The notes under the pieces: generated by a model
The model's database searches: none
The model's input: only the letters and a program-made list of their open reading frames with translations
Told to the model about the DNA's origin: nothing
Shown here: positions 55,010 to 64,000 of the stretch, piece after piece
Position numbering within the stretch: the first letter of the stretch is position 1
How the letters are laid out: every line of letters starts with the position of its first letter
Source: Bordetella genomosp. 9
GTDB taxonomy: Bacteria > Pseudomonadota > Gammaproteobacteria > Burkholderiales > Burkholderiaceae_B
Direction: 5' to 3'
NCBI RefSeq assembly: GCF_002119725.1
Contig: NZ_CP021109.1
Span: 2,914,001 to 2,978,000, forward strand
DNA length: 64,000 bases
Translations under genes and position numbers: made by a program

Positions 55010-55855
55010 TCAGACGTCGATATCGACGATGCGGCGTATCCACACCATGCCGGCCGTTTTCAGCAGCAGGATGACCGCCAGCGCGCACCAGCCGGCGGAG
55101 GTGTGCCACAGGACGGACATGGAGGCAGGATCGATCCAGGTCAGCACGCCGGCCAGGACTGGCGTCAGGGCGCCCACCACCCATGCCTGCAGCCGTCCCT
55201 GCGCCGTCAGGCTGCGGATGCGCCCCTGCACTTGCAAGCGGGCCGCAAGCACGGCCGCGATGCGTTCGAGGGTCTCGGCCAGATTGCCGCCCGTGGCGGC
55301 CGCGATGCGAAGCGCCGCCACCAGCAGGCCTGCGGAGTCTGTCGGCATGCGGGCGTGCAGGTTGCGCAATGCGGACTCGAAGGGCAGGCCCAGGCGCTGC
55401 TCACGCAGCATCAAGCCGAACTCCTGCGCCACCGGCGCCTCGCAATGCTCGACCAGCTGGCGCAAAGCGCCCGGCAGGCTCGCGCCTGCCCGCAGCGTGG
55501 AAGCGAGAGCCAGCAGCATGTCAGGCAACTGCGCATCGAAGCGATGTTGGCGGCGCCGGCGCAACAAGGCGAGCAGCATATGCGGCGCACGCACCGGCGC
55601 CATGCCCGCCAGCACGGCCAGCGCCACGCTATTCGTGGCGCCATATGAGACAGACGCAAACACCGCGCAGCCGCAAAGGTTGACGGCCCACAGCTGCCGC
55701 GGGTCGACGAACAGGAAGATTTCGCTCAATTGCGCGCCTGCCTGATCGGCATAGACCTGACGGTAGCGCGACAGCGCGGCCGCAAACCAGCCGTAGGTGT
55801 TCCAGCACACGACCATCACGCAACAGGTCGCCCCCAGCGCCGCCAGCCAGATCAT
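55010..55855 (-). CDS. tadB: tad secretion system membrane protein TadB
   Basis: A 280-aa F-domain platform protein. The start ATG at 55855 overlaps the tadA stop (ATGA). Features: N-terminal transmembrane helix, then LPDMLLALASTLRAGASLPG, GLPFESALRNLHARM and the AATGGNLAETLERIA motif, and two C-terminal helices. It couples the TadA motor to pilin assembly. Confidence 0.92.
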   Translation of the reverse strand: MIWLAALGATCCVMVVCWNTYGWFAAALSRYRQVYADQAGAQLSEIFLFVDPRQLWAVNLCGCAVFASVSYGATNSVALAVLAGMAPVRAPHMLLALLRRRRQHRFDAQLPDMLLALASTLRAGASLPGALRQLVEHCEAPVAQEFGLMLREQRLGLPFESALRNLHARMPTDSAGLLVAALRIAAATGGNLAETLERIAAVLAARLQVQGRIRSLTAQGRLQAWVVGALTPVLAGVLTWIDPASMSVLWHTSAGWCALAVILLLKTAGMVWIRRIVDIDV

Positions 55856-57636
55856 GCCGGCACGCCCGCGCAGGCGGGACCGTCGTCGCCCCGCGCATAT
55901 GCGGCCGGCGCAGCATCGGGCTCCTCTTCGCAGAACCAACGGGGATCCAGCGGATTTCCCGCTTCACGCCACGCGTCGGCGAAGCTCGGCGGCGCTCCGC
56001 ACCCCAGGAAGCGCCCGCCCGTGCCCGTCTCCTCGTAGCGATACAGCGGCTGGGTCAGGATGCGCCCTCCTTCCATTCCCGTCACCTCCACGATGCCTGT
56101 CACGACACGCCGTCCATCGCGCAAGCGCGCCTGTTGAACGAGCAAGTGGATACTCGAGGCGATGTGCTCGCGCACCGCCGTCAGCGGGAGTTCCATGCCG
56201 GCCATCAGTATCATTGTTTCGAGACGGGCAAGCGCATCCCGCGGGCTGTTGGCATGCAGCGTGGTGAGAGAGCCTTCGTGACCCGTGTTCATCGCCGCCA
56301 GCATATCGAACGCCTCCGCGCCGCGGCATTCCCCCACGACGATGCGATCGGGGCGCATGCGCAGCGCATTGCGAACCAGATCGCGTATGGCGATCCTGCC
56401 ACGCCCTTCGATGTTCGCCGGCCGCGCTTCCAGTGACACCACGTGCGCATGCCGCAGCCGCAGCTCGGCGGCGTCTTCGATCGTCACGACACGCTCGCCT
56501 TGAGGAATCGCATTCGACAGGATGTTCAACAAGGTGGTCTTGCCCGAACCTGTTCCGCCAGACACGACGATATTCAGTTTCTCCGCAACACATCGCTGCA
56601 GAAAGGCCGCCATCGTGCGGCTCAGTGTGCCGCGCGCCACCAGGTCCGGCATGGACAAGGCATGCCTGGGGAACTTCCTTATCGTCAGGCTTGTGCCTTT
56701 CAGGGCCACCGGCGCCACCACCGCGTTGACGCGCGACCCATCCTGCAGCCTGGCGTCCACCATGGGAGAACTTTCATCGACGCGGCGGCCCACCGCCGCC
56801 ACGATACGTTCGAGCACCCGCAGCACCGCCTGTTCGCTGCTGAACGCCGTCGCGTGACGCACCAGCCGGCCATCGCGCTCGACATAGACCTCGTCATGGC
56901 GATTGACCATGATCTCGGTCACCGACGCATCCTCCAGCAACGGCGACAACGGTCCCAGACCCAGCGCTTCGTCGAGCACCTCGCGCATCAAGGCTTCGCG
57001 GTCCAAAGACGAAGGCAAGGCCGGATCGGCCTCGATGATCGCCAGCAGCCGGTCCGCCGCCTCGCTGCGCAGCAGCTTGTCGCTCATCTTCGCGACGTCG
57101 CGACGGCGCAGGTCCAGCGCGTCCAGAAGCGCTGCCTGCAATCGCTGCCGATGCGGCAACAGGTCGATGGCCATCCGCAGCGCGGCCGCCTGCCCGTACG
57201 CATCCCCGGCCTGCGCGGCGTCGCGCAGCACGCTCGTTCCGCCGGCGGACGCACGTCCTCCAAACGAGCCCTCGACGGACGCTGCCGATGAGTGCGGCGA
57301 CGGCAATGCCGATGCGCCTTCCGGGACACCGGAAGCCAGCGGCGCAACCTCTTCCCGCCGCACTTTGATCAGACATGGCCCGATCAACACCTCGTCATGA
57401 GATCCCAGCGGACCGTAGCGTGCGATGCGCTTGCCGTTGACCAAGGTGCCCGACAGCGTACCCAAGTCTTCGATCACCACGTCGTCGCCAGTCATCGACA
57501 CCCTTGCATGCTCACGTCCCACCCGCCAATGACGGACCCGTATGGCGCATTGCGGGCCGCGGCCCAACACGATTGGGGGCTCGGCGCGCACGACGCGCTG
57601 GCCGCCATCCTCGAACAACAATTCGATCTCCAGCAT
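55852..57636 (-). CDS. tadA: FHA-domain fused TadA/CpaF ATPase
   Basis: A 594-aa pilus motor ATPase. Residues 1 to about 95 are an FHA phosphothreonine-binding domain ([26 protein letters not shown]). A linker leads to the CpaF domain: [16 protein letters not shown]-like region, then Walker [14 protein letters not shown] (about 354-366), Asp box, Walker [15 protein letters not shown] and the HANSPRDAL His box. Most TadA proteins lack FHA, so this fusion adds possible phospho-regulation. The start is 2 bases after the cpaC stop. Confidence 0.92.
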   Translation of the reverse strand: MLEIELLFEDGGQRVVRAEPPIVLGRGPQCAIRVRHWRVGREHARVSMTGDDVVIEDLGTLSGTLVNGKRIARYGPLGSHDEVLIGPCLIKVRREEVAPLASGVPEGASALPSPHSSAASVEGSFGGRASAGGTSVLRDAAQAGDAYGQAAALRMAIDLLPHRQRLQAALLDALDLRRRDVAKMSDKLLRSEAADRLLAIIEADPALPSSLDREALMREVLDEALGLGPLSPLLEDASVTEIMVNRHDEVYVERDGRLVRHATAFSSEQAVLRVLERIVAAVGRRVDESSPMVDARLQDGSRVNAVVAPVALKGTSLTIRKFPRHALSMPDLVARGTLSRTMAAFLQRCVAEKLNIVVSGGTGSGKTTLLNILSNAIPQGERVVTIEDAAELRLRHAHVVSLEARPANIEGRGRIAIRDLVRNALRMRPDRIVVGECRGAEAFDMLAAMNTGHEGSLTTLHANSPRDALARLETMILMAGMELPLTAVREHIASSIHLLVQQARLRDGRRVVTGIVEVTGMEGGRILTQPLYRYEETGTGGRFLGCGAPPSFADAWREAGNPLDPRWFCEEEPDAAPAAYARGDDGPACAGVPA

Positions 57637-57638
57637 GT

Positions 57639-59066
57639 TCAGTCCTTGAAGTCGTATTGATTCGCGCCTTCGCGCGCGACCGGCATCGCCCACTGCGATC
57701 CCGCGCCGTAGGGATTCCAGGCGTCCATTGCCGACGGCGCCCGCGCCGGCTCGGACAACAGCATGTCAGGCGCATCGGGAAAGGCCTCGCGCAGCCGGTC
57801 GTTGGCGCTCGTGTGCGGCTGCCGCATAGCTGCATGGCGTTCGGTGACGACCACCGGCGTGACGAAGATGGCAAGCTCGGTTTCCTTGACCTGCTCGCGG
57901 CGCGATCCGAACAACGCGCCAAGCAGCGGAATGTTCTTCAGCCCCGGCAGCCCGCTCGACGACCGATCGCGCTCGCGCGAGAGAAACCCGGCGATGACCA
58001 GCGTCTGCCCCGAATGGACATTGAATTCCGTGGACGCGCGGCGCGTCTTCAGCGCAGGCCCCCCGTTGCCGGAAACCGAGGAATCGACGGCGCTGGCCTC
58101 CACTTCGATGCGCGACCGCACCGCGCCGCTGGCCGCGATGGTCGGTGTGATGCGTAGCGACACGCCGTAGGGCTTGAAGAGCGTGGACGCATTGCCATCC
58201 TTGTCCACCGTGGCATAGGGCACCTCGCCCCCGGCAAGGAACTCGGCGGTAGACCCGCTGCGGGCGAGCAGTTGCGGCTGGGCTAGCACCACGGCGTCGC
58301 CCGATTGCGCGAGCAGGTCCAGTCGCGAGGAAAGCGACATATTCATGCCCGCATAGCCCACGCCGGGCGCCGCTCGGAGCGCAGTGGAAACGGCGGAGGT
58401 GCCGGGCCGCTCCGCCAGCCTGCCGGAAGCAGCGGCGTCCAGCGCCCATCCCGCCGTCAAACCGCCCTGGGTGGCACCGTCCCAACGGACGCCCAATTCG
58501 GTCAGATGGAAACGCGGCAACTCGACGACGCGCACGTCCAGCAAGACCATGCGGTCCCAGCCCACCTTGCCGGTAAAGTCCAGGACCTGCGGATAGCGCT
58601 GCGCCAATGCGGCGATGCGAGCATGGTCTGCGTCGGACAGGTCTCCACCTTCGATCACGATGTGATCCCCCACCGCTTCGGCGCGTGCGCCGGGAATGCG
58701 CGCCAGCATCGCATCGACCTCGGCCCGCATGCGGCGCGACCGGGCGGGGGCCACACGCACCGTATAGCCGCTGCGTTTCCTTCCGGCCCATACGTGGAGC
58801 GAGGACTCGCCTTCGCTGCGGGCAAAGACGATGACCTCTGCGCCGTCGGCGGGCACGGCCTGCACCACTTCGCCATTGCCCACTGCCACGCGGCTGACGC
58901 CCGGATGGGCGAGGACGCGAGTTTCCCCCACCTGCATGTCGAGAAACACGCTCCCTTTTCCCGATGCGTGGCACAGATGGCAATGCAGCATGAGAATGCA
59001 TGCAAGCACGGGCTTGGGCACGCGCCGGGGCATGCACTGAGGAAGTGTCGAGCAGCCGCGGATCAT
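57639..59066 (-). CDS. cpaC: Flp pilus outer-membrane secretin CpaC/RcpA
   Basis: A 475-aa secretin. A signal peptide is followed by a pilus/BON-type N-domain (VFLDMQVGETRVL, VGDHIVIEGGDL) and the secretin core (LLDVRVVELPRFHLTELGVR, then TEFNVHSGQTLVIAGFLSRE and the GLPGLKNIPLLGALFGS signature). It forms the outer-membrane channel for the pilus. It overlaps the cpaB stop (ATGA). The N-terminus has two possible ATGs (59066, 59033). Confidence 0.92.
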   Translation of the reverse strand: MIRGCSTLPQCMPRRVPKPVLACILMLHCHLCHASGKGSVFLDMQVGETRVLAHPGVSRVAVGNGEVVQAVPADGAEVIVFARSEGESSLHVWAGRKRSGYTVRVAPARSRRMRAEVDAMLARIPGARAEAVGDHIVIEGGDLSDADHARIAALAQRYPQVLDFTGKVGWDRMVLLDVRVVELPRFHLTELGVRWDGATQGGLTAGWALDAAASGRLAERPGTSAVSTALRAAPGVGYAGMNMSLSSRLDLLAQSGDAVVLAQPQLLARSGSTAEFLAGGEVPYATVDKDGNASTLFKPYGVSLRITPTIAASGAVRSRIEVEASAVDSSVSGNGGPALKTRRASTEFNVHSGQTLVIAGFLSRERDRSSSGLPGLKNIPLLGALFGSRREQVKETELAIFVTPVVVTERHAAMRQPHTSANDRLREAFPDAPDMLLSEPARAPSAMDAWNPYGAGSQWAMPVAREGANQYDFKD

Positions 59067-59989
59067 GGCCGGCGCCGGGCGCCCCGGCTTGCTGTGCTGG
59101 TGTCTCGACCGCGAAGCCGCCCGGCGCTCACGACTTCCCCGGGCACTTCGGCAAGGAACAAACCGGCGTCGGGCGGGACGGCGTCCTCCGTGGCCGCGAC
59201 GCCGGCGCCCGCGTCGGAGCGATCGCCGTAGAGCACCGGAACCGCAGGAGGCGGCGTGTCGGCGGCGCGTGCAATGCCGAGCAGATCCGCCAGATCGCCG
59301 CGCGCCGCCGCCGCACTGGTGCCCTGATCTCGATGATGACGCAGGATCGCGGTGATGCGTCCGGCCTGCCGCGCTGCCACGAGCTTCACTGCGTCTTCCG
59401 GACCCGCATCGAGCGTGATGGTGGAAAAACCGGTAGACGGGTTTTCGTCGTCCTCCCGGTCCTTTCCGGTCGCCAATACCAGCACGCCTTGCAGCAGGGG
59501 AGCGGTGATCTGCCGACGGCCATGTTCGAAGGAGACGTAAAGGTCCAGGTGGTCTCCCGCCTGCAACATGCCGGAAAGCGAATTGATTTCGTCCACCGGA
59601 ATGGTGATCGCGCGACGGCCTTCCGGCACTCGCGCGGAAAGCGGGGGCGCTTTTTCCTGCGCGAGGTGAGCGGCCAGCACGAGGTCGCCCCGCTTCAGCG
59701 GATGCGCCAGCACGCTATAGGCGTGCGCGGCGAAATCCTCCGCGGCCAGGGCATCGCTGTGCGCCCATTCGGCTGGCACCTCTCTAACGGCGACCGACGC
59801 TTCGTCCAGCCGCGCACCGGCGGCCAGGTCATAAGCAGCGACCAGTCTCGGTACAGTCGGGACACGGGCTTCCGCTTCGATCTGCGCGATCCTGCCCTGT
59901 ATGTGCTGTCGAGCCGCCCATGCCGCCAGAAGACCGGCGATCACGGTGACCAAAGCCATGATCCAGCGCTGCGGGACGTTATCAAGCAT
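59063..59989 (-). CDS. cpaB: Flp pilus assembly protein CpaB/RcpC
   Basis: A 308-aa periplasmic protein anchored by one N-terminal helix (about 8-28). An SAF domain (VPRLVAAYDLAAGARLDEAS) is followed by the RcpC domain (EGRRAITIPVDEINSLSGML, QAGDHLDLYVSF), which resembles cell-wall-associated pilus assembly proteins. It works with the secretin. The C-terminal 50 residues are disordered Gly/Ala/Arg. It starts 9 bases after the preceding gene. Confidence 0.9.
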   Translation of the reverse strand: MLDNVPQRWIMALVTVIAGLLAAWAARQHIQGRIAQIEAEARVPTVPRLVAAYDLAAGARLDEASVAVREVPAEWAHSDALAAEDFAAHAYSVLAHPLKRGDLVLAAHLAQEKAPPLSARVPEGRRAITIPVDEINSLSGMLQAGDHLDLYVSFEHGRRQITAPLLQGVLVLATGKDREDDENPSTGFSTITLDAGPEDAVKLVAARQAGRITAILRHHRDQGTSAAAARGDLADLLGIARAADTPPPAVPVLYGDRSDAGAGVAATEDAVPPDAGLFLAEVPGEVVSAGRLRGRDTSTASRGARRRP

Positions 59990-59998
59990 CGATGCCCC

Positions 59999-60709
59999 TT
60001 ATTCGGCCAGCCGCAACACCACGGTCACACCGCTGCCGCCATCCAACGGCACGATATGGGCCGACAGGCGCGCCCGGCCGCGAACCCACTGCTGCACCAC
60101 GGGCGCATGTGCGTGAACGCCGCGTTTCCACCCCTCGGCGTTCAGCTCTCGCTGCAGGGATTTGTGAAGATCCGGGGGCGCGGATGCGTGCGACCACACT
60201 TGTTCCAGCACAATTTCACCCGTATCCCGCGACTGCAGCTCGAACAGCAGCTTGCCGCCACGCAATCGCCACGCGGGTGTTGCGGCGCGATCGCGGGGAC
60301 CATCGGCCATGGCGTTCGTCCGCAGCGACAGGGCCGACACCGTGCCGCGCGTGCGCCCATTGCCGGCCTCGAACAGCCGCGCCGCCCATTGCACGTCGGC
60401 ATCCATTCCCGCCAGCACCACGCCGTAAGGGGTCACCCATAGATCGCGCAGCGCGGACTGGCGCCGGCTGAGCCAGTCCGCAAGCTCCGGTACGGAACCG
60501 GGCGCATCGAACGCCCATGCCGACACCTGCTGTCCCTGGATGCGCAATGCCTTGCCCAAGGGCTCGTAACGCCCGCCCTCGGGCAACACGGGGGGATCCA
60601 TCCTGTCATGCAGCGACGCGGCCCCGTTCGATGGCGCGGCGGCGGCCGGCTGTAGCGCGACGCCAGCCATGACAATGACGAGCACGAGCTCGATGGGTCT
60701 CGGTCTCAT
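59999..60709 (-). CDS. secreted protein of the tad operon, function unknown
   Basis: A 236-aa exported protein. Signal peptide about 1-25 (LVLVIVMAGVALQPAAAA), then a mixed alpha/beta domain. It has no lipobox. Its ATG overlaps the stop of the upstream pilin-like gene (ATGA) and cpaB follows 9 bases later, so it is part of the operon. I do not recognise a family; its place suggests a periplasmic assembly or minor-subunit helper. Confidence 0.75.
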   Translation of the reverse strand: MRPRPIELVLVIVMAGVALQPAAAAPSNGAASLHDRMDPPVLPEGGRYEPLGKALRIQGQQVSAWAFDAPGSVPELADWLSRRQSALRDLWVTPYGVVLAGMDADVQWAARLFEAGNGRTRGTVSALSLRTNAMADGPRDRAATPAWRLRGGKLLFELQSRDTGEIVLEQVWSHASAPPDLHKSLQRELNAEGWKRGVHAHAPVVQQWVRGRARLSAHIVPLDGGSGVTVVLRLAE

Positions 60710-61338
60710 GGCCGCCGTCCCCGGCCCATGCGCCCGTCATGGCGCACACGGTCGGCCGGCGCCAGATCCGTCCACCGCTTCAGCCAATCCGGATCGAGGG
60801 GCTCACGCCGCCATCCCGAATCCATATTCCTCAATTGGGAGCGGGCGCGGCGCGCCGCTTGCACACTGAGCCGCGCCGCATCGCCCCATGCCGCACGTGA
60901 TGCCCCGATGCGCGATTGCGCGTGCACATCATCGCGGGCATGCCCCGCCCCAGTCAGGATGGACGTATGTCGAATCAGGACGTAGCCGCGATCGTGGTTC
61001 CGATGCAGGGCGACGGGAACGCGCGCATGCGCGGTCAGCGTGCCGCCGTCCGCTACGCCGAGCTGGCGCCGCAGCGATGCGCCGGCACGCCCGCCCGGCT
61101 CCTCGAACGAGGCCGTGGCGCCCATCCGCTCCACCCGGAACATCGAGCCGGCCGGGGCAAGGTCGCCCAAGGCATGCCGAAATGCGATCACGCGGGTCGC
61201 ATGCCCCGCATGCAGGCCGTGCCATTGCAGGCGGCCGATGCTGGCGACTGCTGTCGCAATAAGCGCGACCAGTCCCAGCACGACGGTGGCTTCCGCCACC
61301 GCATGTCCCCTCTGCCGTTCAATCGCCATGATTGCCAT
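60706..61338 (-). CDS. TadE-like minor pilin/pseudopilin
   Basis: A 210-aa protein opening MAIMAIERQRGHAVAEATVV: a short leader with RGHAVAEATVVLGLVALIA, matching the prepilin G/xxxxE-hydrophobic helix of TadE-type pseudopilins. The rest is soluble. Start either 61338 or 61329 (both overlap the tadG stop). Probably processed by a prepilin peptidase (TadV) not in this window. Confidence 0.75.
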   Translation of the reverse strand: MAIMAIERQRGHAVAEATVVLGLVALIATAVASIGRLQWHGLHAGHATRVIAFRHALGDLAPAGSMFRVERMGATASFEEPGGRAGASLRRQLGVADGGTLTAHARVPVALHRNHDRGYVLIRHTSILTGAGHARDDVHAQSRIGASRAAWGDAARLSVQAARRARSQLRNMDSGWRREPLDPDWLKRWTDLAPADRVRHDGRMGRGRRP

Positions 61339-62800
61339 CGCCGCCACGCGCGGCGGGCGCAAGCGCCCGATCCGCAAGCCGCCATCCGGTGATACGGGTC
61401 TGGCGGATGCGCTTGTCCTCCCGCATGGGCGCCAATCGGGCCTGCCAGTACGGCCTGAAGAGCGTTGCAAGCTCGTCTGCGCCGTCTCCCCGCGGTTCGG
61501 GGCGGGCGAAGTAGACTTCGGCGGCGCTGATCACTTCGATGGCATCGCCGTCGTCCAGGTCCGCCGGCGAGAGCCGCCCAGGGGCGGCCGGGATTCCGCT
61601 CCGGGCGCCGATGGTCTTGAGCAAAGGCGCGGGATGGCGCAGGCGTAGCGCGAACCGGGCTGGGACGGCGGCCCGGCGCAACGGCACCTCGGCATACGCT
61701 GGCAGCCCACCGCTGCTCCATCGAGCCGCGCCTTTCATCGCATAGGCGTAGGCGAGCGGATTGGCAATGCCATGGACGATGTCCCACGAGGTATTGGCCC
61801 GGACCCACTTCCAGAACGCTTCCCGCGAAAAGTCCTGCGGCGCGTCAACGCCCGATTCCGCCTTGCCTTGTCCCGTGCTGCGGGCGTCGGCCTTGCCCCA
61901 GCCCATTGCGTATTCGCGGTAGTAGCACCCGATATATTTGTTGGATCGCAGTTTGTGGAATGACTGCGTGTCGGTGGAATGCCAGGTCCCGCTGCCGTCC
62001 AGGCGGGTGGCGCCGCGACGGCGCAGCTCATGCCGCCATGTCGGGCATCGGAAACTGACCGGCCAGGCGTTGCGGGCGATTCCATTGCGCGGACCCAGGA
62101 AACCGTAGCGGTCGGTGGCGCTCAGAGTCATGGCCCGCAGCGCCCCCTGCCCCCTGGCGGGATGCCGTCTCACGAATCCATCCCATTCGTCCGCCAACAC
62201 CGCCATGGACAGACGGTCGCGCGGCGGCAGGCCGCTTTCCGAGATTTCCGGGATGGGCAGCTCCGGGTAATTCGCCTGGACGACCGCGCGCATCGCTTCT
62301 CGGCGTCCGTCCCGCACCTGAGCGAGCGTCGCGCGAGCGGAGGCCGACAACACGCGATGGACCAAAGCGTCGTGCCGGGCATGGGCCCGCTCGAACTGCA
62401 TCAACAAACCCTGTCCGTCCGCCGCGGCGACCGCGCTGGCGTAGGCGCGTCCATGCGCGGCGCCGAACAGCATGCCGATGAGCGGCCCGGGCGGATTGCC
62501 TTGCAGCAGCCGTTGGCGCTCGGCCTGGCCGAACTGCGCCCAGCTGGCGAGCGTGACCAGATGCGCCATGGCGACCTGATGTGCGACCTGCGCACGCTGG
62601 ACATACGCCAGGAAGTTCATCGCCCTGGCCTGCACCAGCGCACCGCTGTAGGCGGCCGCATCCGCTGTATGCGTCAGCCTGGCGCGGCCGGCGATCACCT
62701 GCCCCAGGTTGTAGAACGCCAGAAGCGCCAACGCGCCCACACCCGCCAAACCGAGGGCAAGCGGCAACGCCTGACCGCTCGCATGCCGGTAAGACGTCAT
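61319..62800 (-). CDS. TadG-like pilus assembly protein
   Basis: A 493-aa protein with one N-terminal transmembrane helix (about 10-30, ASGQALPLALGLAGVGALAL) preceded by a short basic leader, then the TadE/G-type segment LTHTADAAAYSGALVQARAM. The remainder is a large periplasmic domain without a VWA motif. Its ATG overlaps the flp stop. TadG-type proteins anchor or cap the pilus machinery. Confidence 0.8.
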   Translation of the reverse strand: MTSYRHASGQALPLALGLAGVGALALLAFYNLGQVIAGRARLTHTADAAAYSGALVQARAMNFLAYVQRAQVAHQVAMAHLVTLASWAQFGQAERQRLLQGNPPGPLIGMLFGAAHGRAYASAVAAADGQGLLMQFERAHARHDALVHRVLSASARATLAQVRDGRREAMRAVVQANYPELPIPEISESGLPPRDRLSMAVLADEWDGFVRRHPARGQGALRAMTLSATDRYGFLGPRNGIARNAWPVSFRCPTWRHELRRRGATRLDGSGTWHSTDTQSFHKLRSNKYIGCYYREYAMGWGKADARSTGQGKAESGVDAPQDFSREAFWKWVRANTSWDIVHGIANPLAYAYAMKGAARWSSGGLPAYAEVPLRRAAVPARFALRLRHPAPLLKTIGARSGIPAAPGRLSPADLDDGDAIEVISAAEVYFARPEPRGDGADELATLFRPYWQARLAPMREDKRIRQTRITGWRLADRALAPAARGGDGNHGD

Positions 62801-63063
62801 TGCGCGGCCCCGGCGTTTCCGGTGAAGGACTTCAGCGATTTGGCCTTGCTCTGCGCCGCTGCCTTGCTTGCCGCGGCCTGCGCGGCGCGCGACTGGTCCG
62901 CGCCGCTTTCACCGGCCAGTTCCTTCGCCATCGCGGCGGTCTGTGAACGGACAACCTGGCCGAACAACTGATAGACCGCAATGGCGGCGACGGCGACCAG
63001 GGCCACGACGATGATGTACTCGGTCATCCCCTGGCCGCGCTGACGATGGCGGTATTGCTGCAT
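62797..63063 (-). CDS. flp: Flp-type (type IVb) pilin
   Basis: An 88-aa prepilin. The basic leader MQQYRHRQRG is followed by QGMTEYIIVVALVAVAAIAV, matching the Flp processing motif G/xxxxEY and hydrophobic helix. The mature protein (about 78 aa) ends in an Ala/Ser/Lys-rich tail longer than usual Flp pilins, which are 50-70 aa. GGAGG lies 5 bases ahead of the ATG. It is the first gene of the tad operon; its promoter should be in 63064-63160. Confidence 0.85.
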   Translation of the reverse strand: MQQYRHRQRGQGMTEYIIVVALVAVAAIAVYQLFGQVVRSQTAAMAKELAGESGADQSRAAQAAASKAAAQSKAKSLKSFTGNAGAAQ

Positions 63064-63163
63064 GGAAGCCTCCGTGTAACGTTAGGCCTCCAGTCTGCGC
63101 GGCACGGGGCGAGCCGACAATTCGTACATGCCGAGCTGGATCAATCCATCACATCGCGCGGCC

Positions 63164-63201
63164 AAAAATAAAACGCCGCCCTGTTCACAAAGGCGGCGTT
63201 T
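63164..63201 (-). terminator. intrinsic terminator of the entericidin-like gene
   Basis: Minus strand: AAACGCCGCC, 11-base loop, GGCGGCGTTT followed by TATTTTT. It lies 27 bases after the lipoprotein stop and separates it from the tad operon. Confidence 0.88.
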
Positions 63202-63227
63202 CCGGCACACGGCAAAAAAGACAGCGG

Positions 63228-63359
63228 CTATCTTTCCGCTGCGTTGCTGATCGCATTGCCTGCTCGCTGGAGGTCCTTGCCGGCGCCGGCGATGGTATTG
63301 CATCCCGCCAGCACCATCGCAAAGACCACCAGCGACGTCAGCATCATCTTCGAGCGCAT
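63228..63359 (-). CDS. entericidin A/B-family lipoprotein
   Basis: A 43-aa lipoprotein, MRSKMMLTSLVVFAMVLAGC at the N-terminus with lipobox LAGC, then NTIAGAGKDLQRAGNAISNA and AER. This is the entericidin/EcnB pattern: a tiny lipoprotein whose mature amphipathic helix ends in Ala/Asn/Glu. GGGAG precedes the ATG. Entericidins are stress-related and can act as a bacteriolytic lipoprotein; a paired entericidin A antidote is not visible. Confidence 0.9.
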   Translation of the reverse strand: MRSKMMLTSLVVFAMVLAGCNTIAGAGKDLQRAGNAISNAAER

Positions 63360-63394
63360 GTATTGCTCTCCCTTGGACCGAAGGCGTGGCTTGC

Positions 63395-64000
63395 CTACAC
63401 GACCTGGACGCGCAGTTCGCCCAGGCCCGCGACACCGCCGACCATCAGGTCGTTCTTCACCACCGGACCGACGCCTTCGGGCGTGCCGGTGAAAATGAGA
63501 TCGCCGGGCTGCAGCTCGAACAGCCCGGACAGATAGGAGATGCTTTCCGGAATGTTCCAGATCAGTTCGCTGATGTTGCTGCCCTGCTTGCGCACGCCAT
63601 TCACATCCAGCCAGATGTCGGCCTTTTCGAGGATGCCCGTCGCGCTCACCGGATGAATGGGTCCCAGGGGCGCGGACTTATCGAACGCCTTGCCGACTTC
63701 CCACGGACGGCCCAGCTTCTTCGCTTCTCCCTGAAGGTCGCGGCGCGTCATATCGAGACCGAGCGCATAGCCCCAGATGTGCTCGTTCGCCTTCTCCACG
63801 GGAATGTCCTTGCCGCCCTTGCCAATGGCGACCACCAGCTCCATTTCGTAATGCAGATTGGACGTTTTGGAGGGATACGGCATCCGGCCCGTCTCGCCCT
63901 CGCGCACGGGAATGATGGCGTCGGCAGGCTTGCAGAAGAAGAACGGATCCTCGCGGCCGGTGAAGCCCATTTCCTTGGCATGCTCGGCGTAATTGCGTCC
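63395..64000 (-). CDS. fumarylacetoacetate hydrolase family protein, 5' end outside the window
   Basis: The C-terminal 201 residues of an FAH-family enzyme; the frame is open to base 64000 (upstream GRNYAEHAKE). Landmarks: metal ligands in YEMELVVAIG, LGLDMTRRDLQ, KAFDKSAPLGP and the C-terminal LQPGDLIFTGTPEGVGPV. It resembles fumarylpyruvate hydrolase or 2-oxo-acid hydrolases of aromatic catabolism (gentisate type). The N-terminal part and therefore the substrate class cannot be judged. It lies 35 bases upstream of the entericidin gene on the same strand. Confidence 0.9.
   Translation of the reverse strand, partial: GRNYAEHAKEMGFTGREDPFFFCKPADAIIPVREGETGRMPYPSKTSNLHYEMELVVAIGKGGKDIPVEKANEHIWGYALGLDMTRRDLQGEAKKLGRPWEVGKAFDKSAPLGPIHPVSATGILEKADIWLDVNGVRKQGSNISELIWNIPESISYLSGLFELQPGDLIFTGTPEGVGPVVKNDLMVGGVAGLGELRVQVV

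Overview
The window is about two-thirds G+C, densely coded and free of insertion sequences, phage genes and CRISPR arrays. The gene families and their order point to a betaproteobacterium of the Burkholderiales, most likely an Alcaligenaceae member near Bordetella or Achromobacter. Signs of this are the porin type, the gshB-PTS cluster, the leuCDB-asd-fimV-truA-trpF run and the BPSS1780-type membrane protein. The species itself is not established. It reads as ordinary chromosome.

Layout. 1-5.6 kb: end of an ABC transporter, a MocA-like nucleotidyltransferase, an AGE-family epimerase, an HpaI-type aldolase and small lipoproteins or hypotheticals. 5.7-8.9 kb: a two-domain KaiC-like ATPase with a receiver-only protein, then a porin. 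9-14.5 kb: tRNA-Pro(GGG) and, on the minus strand, rpmI-rplT-pheS-pheT-ihfA-merR behind a strong sigma70 promoter. 14.6-18.5 kb: comM, ubiK and a sigma54/NtrC-type glnK-amtB operon. 18.5-24.9 kb (minus): thrS-infC-gshB-EIIA-ptsH-ptsI. The usual thrS-infC-rpmI-rplT order is therefore split by about 8 kb. 25.1-29.7 kb: LuxR-type regulator, hybrid kinase and HPt protein facing a CSS/EAL protein. 30-40.9 kb (minus): tRNA-Val(GAC), trpF, truA, fimV, asd, leuB, leuD, leuC, an M48 lipoprotein protease and aroC. 41.3-46.9 kb: a diguanylate cyclase, a degenerate GGDEF/EAL protein and a histidine kinase facing an OmpR-type regulator. 47-53.8 kb: selO, a DUF2069 gene, a BrkB-family gene, a CBS-domain protein, dusA, thrB and a BPSS1780-type protein. 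53-63.1 kb (minus): a compact tad (Flp pilus) operon whose TadA ATPase carries an N-terminal FHA domain. 63.1-64 kb: an entericidin-like lipoprotein and a truncated fumarylacetoacetate-hydrolase-family gene.

How the genes work together. Three themes recur. First, translation and its control: two tRNAs, three ribosomal or initiation-factor genes, two tRNA synthetases, TruA and DusA. Second, amino-acid supply: leuCDB, asd, thrB, aroC, trpF and ammonium uptake. Third, surface attachment and signalling: tad pili, FimV, c-di-GMP proteins and two-component systems.

The most notable regulatory find is upstream of thrS. There is a 26-codon ORF with five threonine codons in seven positions, a 7-base segment after those codons that can pair with the terminator 5' arm, and a terminator with a T7 tract just before thrS. 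This has the architecture of a threonine-responsive transcription attenuator. A shorter Leu/Val-rich leader precedes leuC. infC appears to start with ATC.
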